DNA from: Labedella phragmitis
GTDB lineage: Bacteria > Actinomycetota > Actinomycetes > Actinomycetales > Microbacteriaceae
DNA length: 64,000 nt
Assembly (NCBI RefSeq): GCF_004078635.1
Contig: NZ_RZNB01000007.1
Span: forward strand, 1-64,000
Direction: 5' to 3'
The notes beneath the pieces are model-generated. The model was not told where the DNA came from. It saw only the letters and a program-made list of their open reading frames with translations, and searched no databases. A program made the translations under genes and the position numbers. Shown here in pieces: positions 51,255 through 60,547 of the stretch; within the stretch, counting starts at the first letter, position 1; each line of letters opens with the position of its first letter.

Positions 51255-52538
51255 TCAGCGCTGGTCGGCGGGCGGCACGGGCTCCGGCACGGGGATCACC
51301 ATGTCGAGCTGGTGGCCCATCCGGTCGCGTTTCGTGTCGAGGTATGCGGCGTTGATCTCGCCGACGCCGACCACGAGGGGGACGCGCTCCGTCACGGCGA
51401 TACCGCGGCCCTCGAGCTGACGCACCTTCTCGGGGTTGTTGGTGAGGAGGCGCACGGACGAGACCCCGAGGTCGTCGAGGATCGCGGTCGCGGCGGTGTA
51501 GCTGCGGGCGTCGGCCGGCAGTCCGAGGGCGAGATTCGCGTCGAGGGTGTCGAGCCCCTCCTCCTGGAGGCGGTACGCGCGCAGCTTGTTGACGAGGCCG
51601 ATGCCGCGTCCCTCGTGGCCGCGCAGGTAGATCACGATGCCGCCAGAGCGGTCGATCTCCTCGAGCGCCGCGGTGAGCTGGGGACCGCACTCGCACTTGA
51701 GCGACCCGAACGCCTCACCTGTGAGGCACTCCGAGTGGACGCGCACGATCGTGCCGTCGGCGGGCTCCCCGGAGATGATCGCGACGTGATCGGCCCCCGT
51801 CTCGCGGTCGCGGTAGGCCCGCACGCGGAAGGTCCCGTGAGTCGTCGGGATCGTCGTCTCGACCTCGAAGCGCACGGCGGACTCGTCCTCGGCCTCCTCG
51901 CCGCGCCGGTCGCATGCGTCCGCGGCCTCCGGGTGGGCGTCGAGATGGGCGACGAGGTCGGCGATCGTAATGACGGGCAGATCGGATCGCCGTCCGAGCT
52001 CGAGGAGAGCCGGTAGGCGCATCATGTCGCCGTCGTCCTCGACGAGTTCCGCGATGACCCCGACGGGCTCGAGCCCCGCGAGCGTCATGAGGTCGACGGC
52101 GGCCTCGGTGTGGCCGGGGCGCGAGCGCACGCCTCCGTCGACCGCGCGGAGCGGCAGGACGTGCCCGGGACGGAGGAGATCGGACGGACGCGACGCCGGA
52201 TCGGCGAGCACCCGGAGGGTGTGCGCGCGATCGTGAGCGCTGATGCCCGTCGTGATCCGGTCGGCGGCGTCGACGGAGATCGTGTAGGCGGTGCCGCGCG
52301 GGTCCTCGTTGCGAGCGACCATCGGCGGCAGCTGCAGGCGGTCCGCGATCGCATTGGTCATGGGCGCGCAGAGGTAGCCGCTCGAGTGGCGGATGGTCCA
52401 CGCGATCCACTCGCGGGTCGCGAACTGCGCGGCGAGGATGACGTCGCCCTCGTTCTCGCGACCCTCGTCGTCGGCCACGATGACCGGTTTGCCGGCACGG
52501 AGAGCGTCGAGGGCTTGGGGGATCGTCGCGATCGTCAT
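51255..52538 (-). CDS. ribBA: Bifunctional DHBP synthase / GTP cyclohydrolase II
   Basis: A 427-residue fusion. The N-terminal half (about 1-205) has [12 protein letters not shown] and the [10 protein letters not shown] block of 3,4-dihydroxy-2-butanone-4-phosphate synthase. The C-terminal half carries [19 protein letters not shown] with the zinc cysteines and [12 protein letters not shown] of GTP cyclohydrolase II. It makes both riboflavin precursors. ATG overlaps the ribE stop by 4 nt. Confidence 0.96.
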   Translation of the reverse strand: MTIATIPQALDALRAGKPVIVADDEGRENEGDVILAAQFATREWIAWTIRHSSGYLCAPMTNAIADRLQLPPMVARNEDPRGTAYTISVDAADRITTGISAHDRAHTLRVLADPASRPSDLLRPGHVLPLRAVDGGVRSRPGHTEAAVDLMTLAGLEPVGVIAELVEDDGDMMRLPALLELGRRSDLPVITIADLVAHLDAHPEAADACDRRGEEAEDESAVRFEVETTIPTTHGTFRVRAYRDRETGADHVAIISGEPADGTIVRVHSECLTGEAFGSLKCECGPQLTAALEEIDRSGGIVIYLRGHEGRGIGLVNKLRAYRLQEEGLDTLDANLALGLPADARSYTAATAILDDLGVSSVRLLTNNPEKVRQLEGRGIAVTERVPLVVGVGEINAAYLDTKRDRMGHQLDMVIPVPEPVPPADQR

Positions 52539-53161
52539 GATGCGCTCCTTCCGGCCGCTTGGAACGCGAGCATACGCTCGACGTGGCGGGCGATGATGTC
52601 GGTCTCGATGTTGACGGTGTCGCCGACCGCGAGCGCCCCGAGCGTCGTCGCCACGAGGGTCTCGGGGATGAGGGAGACCTCGAACCACGGCAGGGGCTCG
52701 TCCGGGGCGGCGAGGGAACTCACCGTGAGTGAGACGCCCTCGACGGCGATAGACCCCTTGTCCACGACGAGCGGGGCGAGCTCCGACGGCAAGGCGAACC
52801 GCAGGACGCGCCAGGCCGAGCCCGGGGTCACCGACAGAAGCGTCGCCGTGCCGTCGACGTGCCCCTGCACGATGTGGCCGCCGAGCCGGTCGCCCACGCG
52901 GGCGGCGCGTTCGAGGTTGACGGGACGTCCGACCGCGACGCCGTCGAGCGTCGACATCGCGAGGGTCTGGGCCATCACGTCGGCCGTGAAGGCCTCGTCG
53001 TCGTGGGAGACGACCGTGAGGCACACCCCGCTCACCGCGATCGAGTCGCCGAGCCGGGCGCCGGTGACGGCGAGGGGGCCGCGCACGGTCAGGCGTACGG
53101 CGTCCTCGCCGTGGTCGACGGCCGTGACGACGCCGAGTTCTTCGATGATGCCCGTGAACAT
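52535..53161 (-). CDS. ribE: Riboflavin synthase, alpha subunit
   Basis: A 208-residue enzyme made of two lumazine-binding repeats, starting MFTGIIEELG and repeating as the second half begins near VQGHVDGTATL. It dismutates two lumazines to riboflavin. It starts 1 nt after ribD and overlaps ribBA by 4 nt. Confidence 0.96.
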   Translation of the reverse strand: MFTGIIEELGVVTAVDHGEDAVRLTVRGPLAVTGARLGDSIAVSGVCLTVVSHDDEAFTADVMAQTLAMSTLDGVAVGRPVNLERAARVGDRLGGHIVQGHVDGTATLLSVTPGSAWRVLRFALPSELAPLVVDKGSIAVEGVSLTVSSLAAPDEPLPWFEVSLIPETLVATTLGALAVGDTVNIETDIIARHVERMLAFQAAGRSAS

Positions 53162-53162
53162 G

Positions 53163-54185
53163 TCAGTGGCGTCCTTTCGGGGTGGCGATGAGGAGGAGAT
53201 CGGGGCCGAGGGTCACGGTCTCGCGCACGGCGAGGCGCATCCCGTCGGCGATGGACTCGATGCCGAGGTCCGTGAGCGCGGATCGCGGGCCGCCGAGAAG
53301 CAGCGGAGCGAGGTACACGTGGAACTCGTCGACGAGTCCGGTCGCGATGACGGCGCTCGCGAAGCGCGGGCCGCCCTCGACGAGCAGGGAACGGATCCCG
53401 CGGGAGTGGAGGGCGTGGAACTCGCCCGGAAGGGAGGTTCCAGGCGAGGTGAGGAAACCGGCGGGGTGCGAACGAACGCGCGCGTCCGCCGGGATCTCCG
53501 ATCGTCCGAAGACCACCGGGATCGGCTGGATCGGCGCGAGGTCGTCACCGAGCCGAGCGGTGAGGGCGGGGTCGTCGGCCACGACCGTGCCGGTGCCGAC
53601 GGCGATGGCGTCGACGCCCGCTCGACGTCGGTGGACATCGGCTCGGGCCTCCGGCCCGGTGATCCACCGGCTCGAACCGTCGGCCGCGGCGACGCGACCG
53701 TCGAGCGACGACGCCCACTTGACGGTGATGAGCGGTCGGCCGAGCCGAGCCGTCACGAGCCAATCGTCGAGGAGGATCTCGCCTTCCTCGCTCTTCACGC
53801 CCGCGATCACCTCGATACCGGCGGCGCGGAGCCGCTCGGCCCCGCCGCTCGACGCGACGCCCGGGTCGTCCACGGAGTAGACGACGGTCGAGACGCCCGC
53901 GGCGATGAGCGCCTCGCTGCACGGGCCCGTCCGCCCGGTGTGGTTGCACGGCTCGAGCGTCACGACGACGGTCGCTCCAGCGGCCCCGCCCGGCGGGAGC
54001 TGCGAGAGGGCGTCGGTCTCGGCGTGCGGCGTTCCCGCGCCGCGGTGGTGCCCCTCGGCGATCACGCGGCCATCGGCGGCGAGGATGACGCAACCGACTC
54101 GGGGATTCACGCCACGAGCGGGCCCGAGCGCGGCGAGCTCGAAGGCCCGCGTCATCGATCCCTCGATGCCCGATTGCGTCCGCAT
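53163..54185 (-). CDS. ribD: Bifunctional riboflavin deaminase/reductase
   Basis: A 340-residue fusion of a pyrimidine deaminase (NPRVGCVI, PHAETDAL, EPCNHTGRTGPC with zinc ligands) and a reductase (VKWASSLDGRVA, GRSEI, SLLVEGGPRFA). It catalyses steps two and three of the pathway. First gene after the FMN riboswitch; the leader between aptamer and ATG is about 100 nt. Confidence 0.95.
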   Translation of the reverse strand: MRTQSGIEGSMTRAFELAALGPARGVNPRVGCVILAADGRVIAEGHHRGAGTPHAETDALSQLPPGGAAGATVVVTLEPCNHTGRTGPCSEALIAAGVSTVVYSVDDPGVASSGGAERLRAAGIEVIAGVKSEEGEILLDDWLVTARLGRPLITVKWASSLDGRVAAADGSSRWITGPEARADVHRRRAGVDAIAVGTGTVVADDPALTARLGDDLAPIQPIPVVFGRSEIPADARVRSHPAGFLTSPGTSLPGEFHALHSRGIRSLLVEGGPRFASAVIATGLVDEFHVYLAPLLLGGPRSALTDLGIESIADGMRLAVRETVTLGPDLLLIATPKGRH

Positions 54186-54287
54186 CGTCCTCTTCCGTCC
54201 TGTCTCGATCGAGACGGACTCCGGGGTGCGGACGGTGCCGTGGCGGCATCGTCGATCACGGCCCGCGGGTTCGCGAAGCCGTCGTGC

Positions 54288-54421
54288 TGCCTTCCATCCG
54301 GACTCGAGTCGATCGGAACGATCGACCCATAACCGTCGGTGCTGGAGTTCCACCAGCTCAACCGCCGAAGCGGGTCGCGGACTGTCACCGCCGGTTCGGA
54401 CTCTCACCGACCCCGGAGCAC
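54288..54421 (-). promoter_or_regulatory. FMN riboswitch (RFN element)
   Basis: On the minus strand the six-stem RFN pattern is complete: GGTCGGTGAGAGTCCGAACC, then GGCGGTGACAGTCCGCGACC, a variable stem (GCTGGTGGAACTCCAGC), ACCGACGGTTATGGGTCG and AGTCCGGATGGAAGGCAGCA. It closes with the 5' strand near 54421. It controls ribD-ribE-ribBA-ribH in response to FMN, probably by hiding the ribD ribosome site or by early termination. Confidence 0.95.
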
Positions 54422-54469
54422 GTATCTCTTGTCATCGTAGATCAACGCGGCGGCGCGTGCGATATTCCG

Positions 54470-55507
54470 TCACCCGGGGTTACGGGAATGCCACATGGGG
54501 GAGTCGTCCCCATGGCCCTCGTCGTCCGCTCGCGTCGCGAGCGTCTCGTCGACCAGCCGCCGTGCGGTCCCCGAGTCGACGATGAGATCCGTGACGATTC
54601 CGGCCGCGAGGGCGCCCTTGAGGCTCTGGAGCTTCGAGACTCCGGAGACGACGCAGACCCGGCGTGCGACGCCGCGGAGCACGGCGATGCCGGGTCCCGA
54701 CGAGCGCGCATTGAGGGCGACGCCGTCGTCGCTGCCGTCCTCCCGATAGAAGACGGTGGCCACGTCGCCCACGACGCCGGCGGCGGAGAGGCTCGAAAAG
54801 TCGTCATCGTCGAGGTACCCCCCGATGTACACCTGGCTCGGGACCCCGGCGAACGGCGAACCGAGGCCGAAAACAGCGATGTCGAGGGTGCGCTGCATCG
54901 CGACGACCCGCGCGATGCTGCGCTCCCGCCACAGCGCGGCCTTCGTCTCGGGGTCGTCGAAGAACGCGGGAACGGGGAACTGCTGGACGGCCGCTCCGTA
55001 CGCCGCGCCATAGCGCTCGAGGATCTCGCTCGCATAGAGGATGCCCGTGGTGCGCGGATTGGCGGCGCCGTTGAGTTGCACGATCGTCGAGTTGTGCGTC
55101 GGCTTCGGAACGAGGTGGCGGGAGATCGCGCTCATCGTCGAGCCCCACGCGATGCCCATCGACATGTTGGAGTCGAAGAACGTTCCGAGAATTCGTGCAG
55201 CCGAGACGGCGACGCGCTCGAGCCGGTCGACATCGACGGCCTGGTCCGGGACGGGGACCACATGGGCGACGATGCCGAACAGCCTCGCGATGTCGCCCTC
55301 GAGCTGCCGCGGCATGTCGAACGGGGAGTGCACGCGGATGTCCACGAGCCCGGTTTCCCGCGCGTGACTGAGGAGTCGCGAGACCGACGAGCGCGAGGTG
55401 TGGAGCTCCGCGGCGATCGCCTCCATCGTGAGGTCCTGCAGGTAGTAGAGCTGCGCGGCCGTGAGAGCGTCCCGCGTCTTCGCGCTCAGCACGCCGGCTG
55501 ACTCCAT
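54470..55507 (-). CDS. SorC/DeoR-type sugar-binding transcriptional regulator
   Basis: A 345-residue regulator: an N-terminal HTH (LTMEAIAAELHTSRSSVSRLLSHA) and a C-terminal sugar-phosphate-binding domain with GIAWGSTMSAIS and a PGIAVLRGVARRV block. It is divergent from glpD, so a role in glycerol use is likely. ATG 55507 with GGCGGAG upstream is preferred over GTG 55528, which would overlap the palindromic operator. Confidence 0.88.
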   Translation of the reverse strand: MESAGVLSAKTRDALTAAQLYYLQDLTMEAIAAELHTSRSSVSRLLSHARETGLVDIRVHSPFDMPRQLEGDIARLFGIVAHVVPVPDQAVDVDRLERVAVSAARILGTFFDSNMSMGIAWGSTMSAISRHLVPKPTHNSTIVQLNGAANPRTTGILYASEILERYGAAYGAAVQQFPVPAFFDDPETKAALWRERSIARVVAMQRTLDIAVFGLGSPFAGVPSQVYIGGYLDDDDFSSLSAAGVVGDVATVFYREDGSDDGVALNARSSGPGIAVLRGVARRVCVVSGVSKLQSLKGALAAGIVTDLIVDSGTARRLVDETLATRADDEGHGDDSPMWHSRNPG

Positions 55508-55525
55508 GTCCGCTCCGCCCTTCTG

Positions 55526-55537
55526 CACATATGTGCA
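55526..55537. promoter_or_regulatory. Operator A between SorC-type gene and glpD
   Basis: GCACATATGTGC, a perfect 12-bp palindrome, 18 nt upstream of the regulator ATG. Confidence 0.55.
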
Positions 55538-55545
55538 ACCCGCTT

Positions 55546-55557
55546 GAACATGTGTGA
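55546..55557. promoter_or_regulatory. Operator B between SorC-type gene and glpD
   Basis: GAACATGTGTGA, core ACATGT at 55548-55553; centre 19 bp from that of operator A, so both sites face the same side of the helix. TTGAAC at 55544-55549 could be a -35 for glpD. Confidence 0.5.
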
Positions 55558-55636
55558 GTCTACGCCGGATGATTCCTTTCGAGGGTGCCGATGACGCATG
55601 GTCGTCGCGCCGATCGATCTATGCGAGGAGCACACC

Positions 55637-57373
55637 GTGGTACATCACAACCCGAACTCGGCCGAGCGCCGTGCGACCGTCTCGTCGATCGTCGATCGTC
55701 CCAACGCCCAGGTCCTCATCATCGGTGGTGGGATCAACGGCATCGCCACCTTCCGCGACCTCGCCCTCCAGGGCGTCGACGTCGTGCTCGTCGAGCGTGA
55801 CGACTTCGTCGCCGGCGCGTCGTCCGCCTCGTCCCACATGATCCACGGTGGCGTCCGGTACCTCGAGAACGGCGAGTTCCGACTCGTCCGCGAGTCCGTG
55901 CAGGAGCGCAACCGCCTCATCAAGACGGCCCCCCACTACGTGAAGCCGCTCCGGACCACCATCCCGATCTACTCGACGTTCTCCGGGATCCTCTCCGCCC
56001 CGCTGCGGTTCCTCACCCACAAGGCAGGCAAGCCGACCGAGCGCGGCGCCGCCCTCATCAAGGTGGGTATGGAGCTCTACGACTCCTTCTCGCGCGACGG
56101 CGGAACCGTCCCGCGCCACCGCTTCCTCGGTCGCAAGCGCTCCCTCGAGGAGCTCCCGCGCCTCAACGCCGGGCTCAAGTACACGGCCACCTACTACGAC
56201 GCGTCGATGCACGACCCGGAGCGCCTCGCCCTCGACGTGCTCCGCGACGGACTCGAGGCCGGCCCCCACGCTCGTGCTGCGAACCGGCTCTCCGCCGTCG
56301 GCTCCGAGGCCGGTGCCGTCGTCCTCCGAGACGAGGAGACGGGCGAGACCTTCCCGTTCAGCGCGGACGTCGTCGTGAACGCGAGCGGGCCGTGGACCGA
56401 TCTCACCAACGCCGGACTCGGCACGCCGACCCGCTTCATGGGTGGGACGAAGGGCTCGCACATCGTGCTCGACCACCCCGAGCTGCTCGAGGCGACCGGT
56501 GGACGCGAGATCTTCTTCGAGCACGAGGACGGCCGCATCGTCCTCATCTACCCGCTCAAGGGCATGGTCATGGTCGGCACGACCGACCTCGAGGCCGACC
56601 CCTCGGAGCCGGCCGTCTGCACCGAGGAGGAGGTCGACTACTTCTTCGACCTCGTGAAGCACGTCTTCCCGGACATCGCCGTCGACCGCTCGCAGATCGT
56701 CTACCGCTTCTCCGGCATCCGGCCGCTGCCGGGTCACGGCGACACCGCTCCCGGCTTCGTGTCGCGCGACTACCGCATCGTCGAGGGCGACCTCGGCGGG
56801 ACGACGCTGCTGAGCCTCGTGGGCGGTAAGTGGACGACCTTCCGCGCGCTCGGCGAGCATCTCGCGAACGAGGTCCTCGGCAAGCTGGGGCAGGAGCGCA
56901 CGGTCTCGACGGCGGCGCTCGCGATCGGCGGAGGCCGCGACTATCCCACGACGCCCGCAGCGCGTCGCGTGTGGGTGAGCGCTCGCGCCGACGCCCTCTC
57001 CGCCGAGCGGGTCGACGAGCTGCTCGAGCGCTACGGCACCCGGGCCGATGCCTTCATCGCGCTCGCCGACGACGCCGACGAGCACCCCCTCGTCTCCGTG
57101 CCGTCGTACAGCCGCGAGGAGATCGCGCACATCGCGCGCACCGAGCAGGTCGTGCACCTCGAAGACCTCGTCCTCCGGCGCACGAGCATCGCCTTCACGG
57201 GCCGTGCCTCCCGCGCGGCGCTCGACGAGCTCGCCGAGATCACCGCCGGTGCCCTCGGCTGGGACGAGGCCACGCGGGACGCCGAGGTGGGGCGCACGGC
57301 AGCGCTCCTCGTCGAGCGTCACGGTGTGGATCTCGACGCCTCCCTGCGGGCGGAGACGAACGCGACGCGCTGA
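55637..57373 (+). CDS. glpD: Glycerol-3-phosphate dehydrogenase (aerobic)
   Basis: A 578-residue FAD enzyme oxidising glycerol-3-phosphate to dihydroxyacetone phosphate with electrons to quinone. FAD motif VLIIGGGINGIATF, then SSHMIHGGVRYLENGEF and TGTKGSH-type GGTKGSHIVL and RPLPG near the C-terminal third. GTG at 55637 is chosen because GCGAGGAG lies 7 nt upstream; the earlier ATG at 55598 lacks a ribosome site. Divergent from the SorC-type regulator. Confidence 0.95.
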   Translation: MVHHNPNSAERRATVSSIVDRPNAQVLIIGGGINGIATFRDLALQGVDVVLVERDDFVAGASSASSHMIHGGVRYLENGEFRLVRESVQERNRLIKTAPHYVKPLRTTIPIYSTFSGILSAPLRFLTHKAGKPTERGAALIKVGMELYDSFSRDGGTVPRHRFLGRKRSLEELPRLNAGLKYTATYYDASMHDPERLALDVLRDGLEAGPHARAANRLSAVGSEAGAVVLRDEETGETFPFSADVVVNASGPWTDLTNAGLGTPTRFMGGTKGSHIVLDHPELLEATGGREIFFEHEDGRIVLIYPLKGMVMVGTTDLEADPSEPAVCTEEEVDYFFDLVKHVFPDIAVDRSQIVYRFSGIRPLPGHGDTAPGFVSRDYRIVEGDLGGTTLLSLVGGKWTTFRALGEHLANEVLGKLGQERTVSTAALAIGGGRDYPTTPAARRVWVSARADALSAERVDELLERYGTRADAFIALADDADEHPLVSVPSYSREEIAHIARTEQVVHLEDLVLRRTSIAFTGRASRAALDELAEITAGALGWDEATRDAEVGRTAALLVERHGVDLDASLRAETNATR

Positions 57374-57495
57374 TCCCCAGCGCGTCCGCGCGGCTCTTGT
57401 CGCGACACCCGCCTGACGATACGTTTCAGGGGGGTTGACAATCCTCGCCGAACGTCCGGGACAGACCCGGCCGGCGTGACTGAAAGAAGGTCAAT

Positions 57496-58248
57496 GTGGA
57501 CACTCCTCTGGCAACAATCTTCCTGAGCGAGGTGGTCGGTACCGCGATGCTCCTCCTCCTCGGTGGTGGCGTCGTCGCGACCGCGATCCTCGCGAAATCC
57601 AAGGGTCTCGGCGGGGGGTGGCTCCTCATCAACTTCGGGTGGGGTCTCGCCGTCTTCGCCGGTGTCACGGTGTCCTACTCCTCGGGTGCCCACCTCAACC
57701 CGGCGGTCTCGATCGGTCTGCTCACGACCGGGGCGATCTCGTTCGTGCAGTTCCTCGTCTACGTGGCGGCCCAGATGATCGGCGCGATCATCGGTGCCGT
57801 CCTCGTGTGGCTGACGTTCAAGCAGCATCTCGACGCCGAGACCGACCCGGGTGCAAAGCTCGGCGTCTTCTCGACGGGCCCCGCGATCCGCAACTACGGC
57901 TGGAACCTCGTCACCGAGATCATCGCGACCTTCGTCCTCGTCTTCGTCGTCATCGGCTTCGGCCGCGCCGGTGACCCCGAACTCGGCTCGCCGGCGGGTC
58001 TCGCCGCCCTCGGCGCCGTTCCCGTCGCGCTCCTCGTGGTCGGTATCGGTGCCTCCCTCGGTGGCCCGACCGGCTACGCGATCAACCCCGCCCGTGACCT
58101 CGGTCCGCGAATCGCCCACGCCTTCCTGCCCATCAAGGGCAAGGGCTCGAGCGACTGGGCCTACGCCTGGGTCCCCGTCGTCGGACCGCTCATCGGCGGC
58201 GTCCTCGCCGGTCTCCTCTCCGGCGCGCTGCTCCCGCTGCCCGCTTGA
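57496..58248 (+). CDS. glpF: Glycerol uptake facilitator (aquaglyceroporin)
   Basis: A 250-residue MIP-family channel with six membrane segments and two half-helices carrying NPA motifs (AHLNPAVSI and AINPARD). The Arg after the second NPA and a Gly-rich lining fit a glycerol-permeable channel. Start GTG with AAAGAAGG upstream. A consensus TTGACA lies at 57435-57440 but I see no good -10, so the internal promoter is uncertain. Confidence 0.92.
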   Translation: MDTPLATIFLSEVVGTAMLLLLGGGVVATAILAKSKGLGGGWLLINFGWGLAVFAGVTVSYSSGAHLNPAVSIGLLTTGAISFVQFLVYVAAQMIGAIIGAVLVWLTFKQHLDAETDPGAKLGVFSTGPAIRNYGWNLVTEIIATFVLVFVVIGFGRAGDPELGSPAGLAALGAVPVALLVVGIGASLGGPTGYAINPARDLGPRIAHAFLPIKGKGSSDWAYAWVPVVGPLIGGVLAGLLSGALLPLPA

Positions 58249-58253
58249 CCAAC

Positions 58254-58283
58254 CGGGTGCGGCGACCACGGTCGCCGCACCCG
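58254..58283 (+). other. Intercistronic hairpin between glpF and glpK
   Basis: Perfect 13-bp stem (58254-58266 with 58271-58283) and 4-nt loop, no T-tract, 5 nt after the glpF stop. May stabilise or partly end the upstream message. Confidence 0.6.
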
Positions 58284-58316
58284 CCCGACACGTCGTCACA
58301 ACAAAGGAGTTAACCC

Positions 58317-59831
58317 ATGGCGCAATACGTCATCGCCATCGATCAAGGCACGACATCGTCTCGTGCGATCATCTTCGACAAGTCCGGCTCGATCATCAGC
58401 ACGGGCCAGCTCGAGCACGAGCAGATCTTCCCCAAGGCGGGGTGGGTCGAGCACGACCCGAAGGAGATCTGGAACAACACGCGCGAGGTCATCGGCCAGG
58501 CGCTCTCGAAGGCGAACATCACCCGCCACGACATCGCCGCGATCGGTATCACCAACCAGCGTGAGACCGCCGTCGTGTGGGACAAGAACACGGGTGAGCC
58601 CGTCTACAACGCCATCGTCTGGCAGGACACGCGCACGCAGTCGATCGTCGACCGCCTCGCGAAGGACGGCGGAGTCGAGCGCTTCAAGCAGACCGTCGGT
58701 CTGCCTCTCGCGACCTACTTCTCTGGCACGAAGATCGTGTGGATCCTCGAGAACGTCGAGGGTGCGCGCGAAAAGGCCGAGGCCGGCGATCTCCTCTTCG
58801 GCACGACCGACACGTGGGTGCTCTGGAACCTCACGGGAGGCACGGAGGGCGGCGTCCACGTCACCGATGTGACCAACGCGAGCCGCACGCTCTTCATGGA
58901 CCTCGAGACGCTCGCGTGGGACGACGAGATCCTCGCGGCCTTCGACGTGCCGAAGTCGATGCTCCCGGAGATCAAGTCCTCGAGCGAGGTCTACGGCACC
59001 GCGTCGACGCACAGCCTGCTGCGTGAGGTGCCCATCGCGGGCATCCTCGGCGACCAGCAGGCCGCGACGTTCGGCCAGGCGGCGTTCCAAACCGGCGAGG
59101 CGAAGAACACGTACGGCACCGGTAACTTCCTCATCTTCAACACCGGTGAGGAGATCGTGCGCTCCGAGAACGGGCTGCTCACGACGCTCGGATACAAGCT
59201 CGGTGACGCGAAGCCGCACTACGCGCTCGAGGGATCGATCGCCGTCACCGGTTCGCTCGTGCAGTGGCTCCGCGACAACCTCGGCCTCTTCTCGAACGCT
59301 CCCGAGATCGAGACGCTCGCGAAGCAGGTCGAGGACAACGGCGGCGCGTACTTCGTGCCCGCCTTCTCCGGTCTCTTCGCCCCGTACTGGCGTCCCGATG
59401 CCCGTGGCGCCCTCGTCGGCCTCACGCGGTACGTGAACAAGAGCCACATCGCCCGCGCTGCTCTCGAATCGACGGCTTATCAGACGGCCGAGGTCATCGA
59501 CGCCGTCAACGCCGACTCCGGCGTCCCGCTCACCGAGCTCAAGGTCGACGGCGGCATGACCGCGAACGACACGCTCATGCAGTTCCAGGCCGACATCCTC
59601 GGCGTTCCCGTCGTGCGTCCCGTCGTCGCGGAGACCACCGCGCTCGGTGCCGCCTATGCGGCCGGTCTCGCGGTCGGCTTCTGGGCCGACCTCGACGACC
59701 TCGCCAAGAACTGGCAGGAGGACAAGCGCTGGGAGCCGCAGATGCCGTCCGAGCAGCGCGACAAGCTGTACCGCAACTGGAAGAAGGCCGTCACGAAGAC
59801 CTTCGACTGGGTGGACGAGGACGTCGAGTGA
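58317..59831 (+). CDS. glpK: Glycerol kinase
   Basis: A 504-residue FGGY-family kinase that phosphorylates glycerol to sn-glycerol-3-phosphate, feeding GlpD. Motifs: [15 protein letters not shown] near the start, WQDTRT, and the FGGY region near [19 protein letters not shown] lies 6 nt before the ATG. Confidence 0.96.
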   Translation: MAQYVIAIDQGTTSSRAIIFDKSGSIISTGQLEHEQIFPKAGWVEHDPKEIWNNTREVIGQALSKANITRHDIAAIGITNQRETAVVWDKNTGEPVYNAIVWQDTRTQSIVDRLAKDGGVERFKQTVGLPLATYFSGTKIVWILENVEGAREKAEAGDLLFGTTDTWVLWNLTGGTEGGVHVTDVTNASRTLFMDLETLAWDDEILAAFDVPKSMLPEIKSSSEVYGTASTHSLLREVPIAGILGDQQAATFGQAAFQTGEAKNTYGTGNFLIFNTGEEIVRSENGLLTTLGYKLGDAKPHYALEGSIAVTGSLVQWLRDNLGLFSNAPEIETLAKQVEDNGGAYFVPAFSGLFAPYWRPDARGALVGLTRYVNKSHIARAALESTAYQTAEVIDAVNADSGVPLTELKVDGGMTANDTLMQFQADILGVPVVRPVVAETTALGAAYAAGLAVGFWADLDDLAKNWQEDKRWEPQMPSEQRDKLYRNWKKAVTKTFDWVDEDVE

Positions 59832-59857
59832 CGCCCTCCCACCGCGCCTGAACACGG

Positions 59858-59895
59858 ACCGCCGGGACTCTCGAGTCGTCGAGAATCCCGGCGGT
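59858..59895. terminator. Terminator between glpK and GNAT genes
   Basis: ten bp (59858-59867 with 59886-59895), one mismatch, then six bp (59869-59874 with 59879-59884), loop GTCG; convergent genes on both sides. Confidence 0.75.
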
Positions 59896-59914
59896 TCTGC
59901 GTGTCGCGACCCGG

Positions 59915-60517
59915 TCAGTCGGTCGCGTCGGCTCCCGTGGCCTCGGACGGCCAGCCGTCGGCGGGGGAGCGCGGATCCGTCGCGAGGATCGCGGCCGTCC
60001 ACTCGTCCTCTCGACCGTCCCGTCCGGTCGCTCCGAGGCGGCGGGTGCCCTCGAAGCGGAAACCCGCGAGGCGGGCGACGCGAGCGGACGGACGATTGCC
60101 GCGGTATGCGCGCCACTGCACGCGCTGGAGGTCGGCTCCGTCCGCGTCGAACGCGTAGTCGAGCACCGCGGAGACCGCTTCCGTCATGATGCCGAGGCCG
60201 CGGCCCTGCGGGGACAACCAATAGCCGATCTCGCCGGCGCCGTCGCGGATCCCCTCGACGCCGATCATGCCGACGAGTTCGGTGCCGTCGTCGGTGCGGC
60301 GTCGGATCGCCCACGTGCGCGCGGTGCCGGCCTCCCATCCCGCCGGCACGAACGCGTTGACGAAGCCCTCGGCCGCATCGCGTCCGTACGGCGACGGGAC
60401 GGTCGTCCACCGCTGCACCGCGGGGTCCTGGCAGGCGGCGGTGATGGCGTCGACGTCGTCCGACGTCGGGATGGAGAGCACGAGGCGCAAGGTGCCGAGC
60501 TCGACCGGATCGGTCAT
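59915..60517 (-). CDS. GNAT-family N-acetyltransferase
   Basis: A 200-residue acetyl-CoA-dependent acetyltransferase of the RimJ/RimL-like class: LRLVLSIPTSDDVDAI start, GEIGYWLSPQGRGLGIMTEAV with the acetyl-CoA loop, and N-terminal helix typical of the class. Substrate unknown. The stop lies 20 nt from the terminator. It starts 30 nt after trpS ends on the same strand. Confidence 0.9.
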   Translation of the reverse strand: MTDPVELGTLRLVLSIPTSDDVDAITAACQDPAVQRWTTVPSPYGRDAAEGFVNAFVPAGWEAGTARTWAIRRRTDDGTELVGMIGVEGIRDGAGEIGYWLSPQGRGLGIMTEAVSAVLDYAFDADGADLQRVQWRAYRGNRPSARVARLAGFRFEGTRRLGATGRDGREDEWTAAILATDPRSPADGWPSEATGADATD

Positions 60518-60547
60518 GCCGGGACCGACTCGACGTTCGTCACAGCC

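Noticed and set aside
52110-54332. 740-codon plus-strand frame
   Set aside because: Antisense of the rib operon, which is certain from motifs on the minus strand.
55544-55572. Full sigma-70 promoter for glpD
   Set aside because: TTGAAC is a plausible -35 but no convincing -10 lies 16-18 nt downstream, so only the -35-like part is mentioned.
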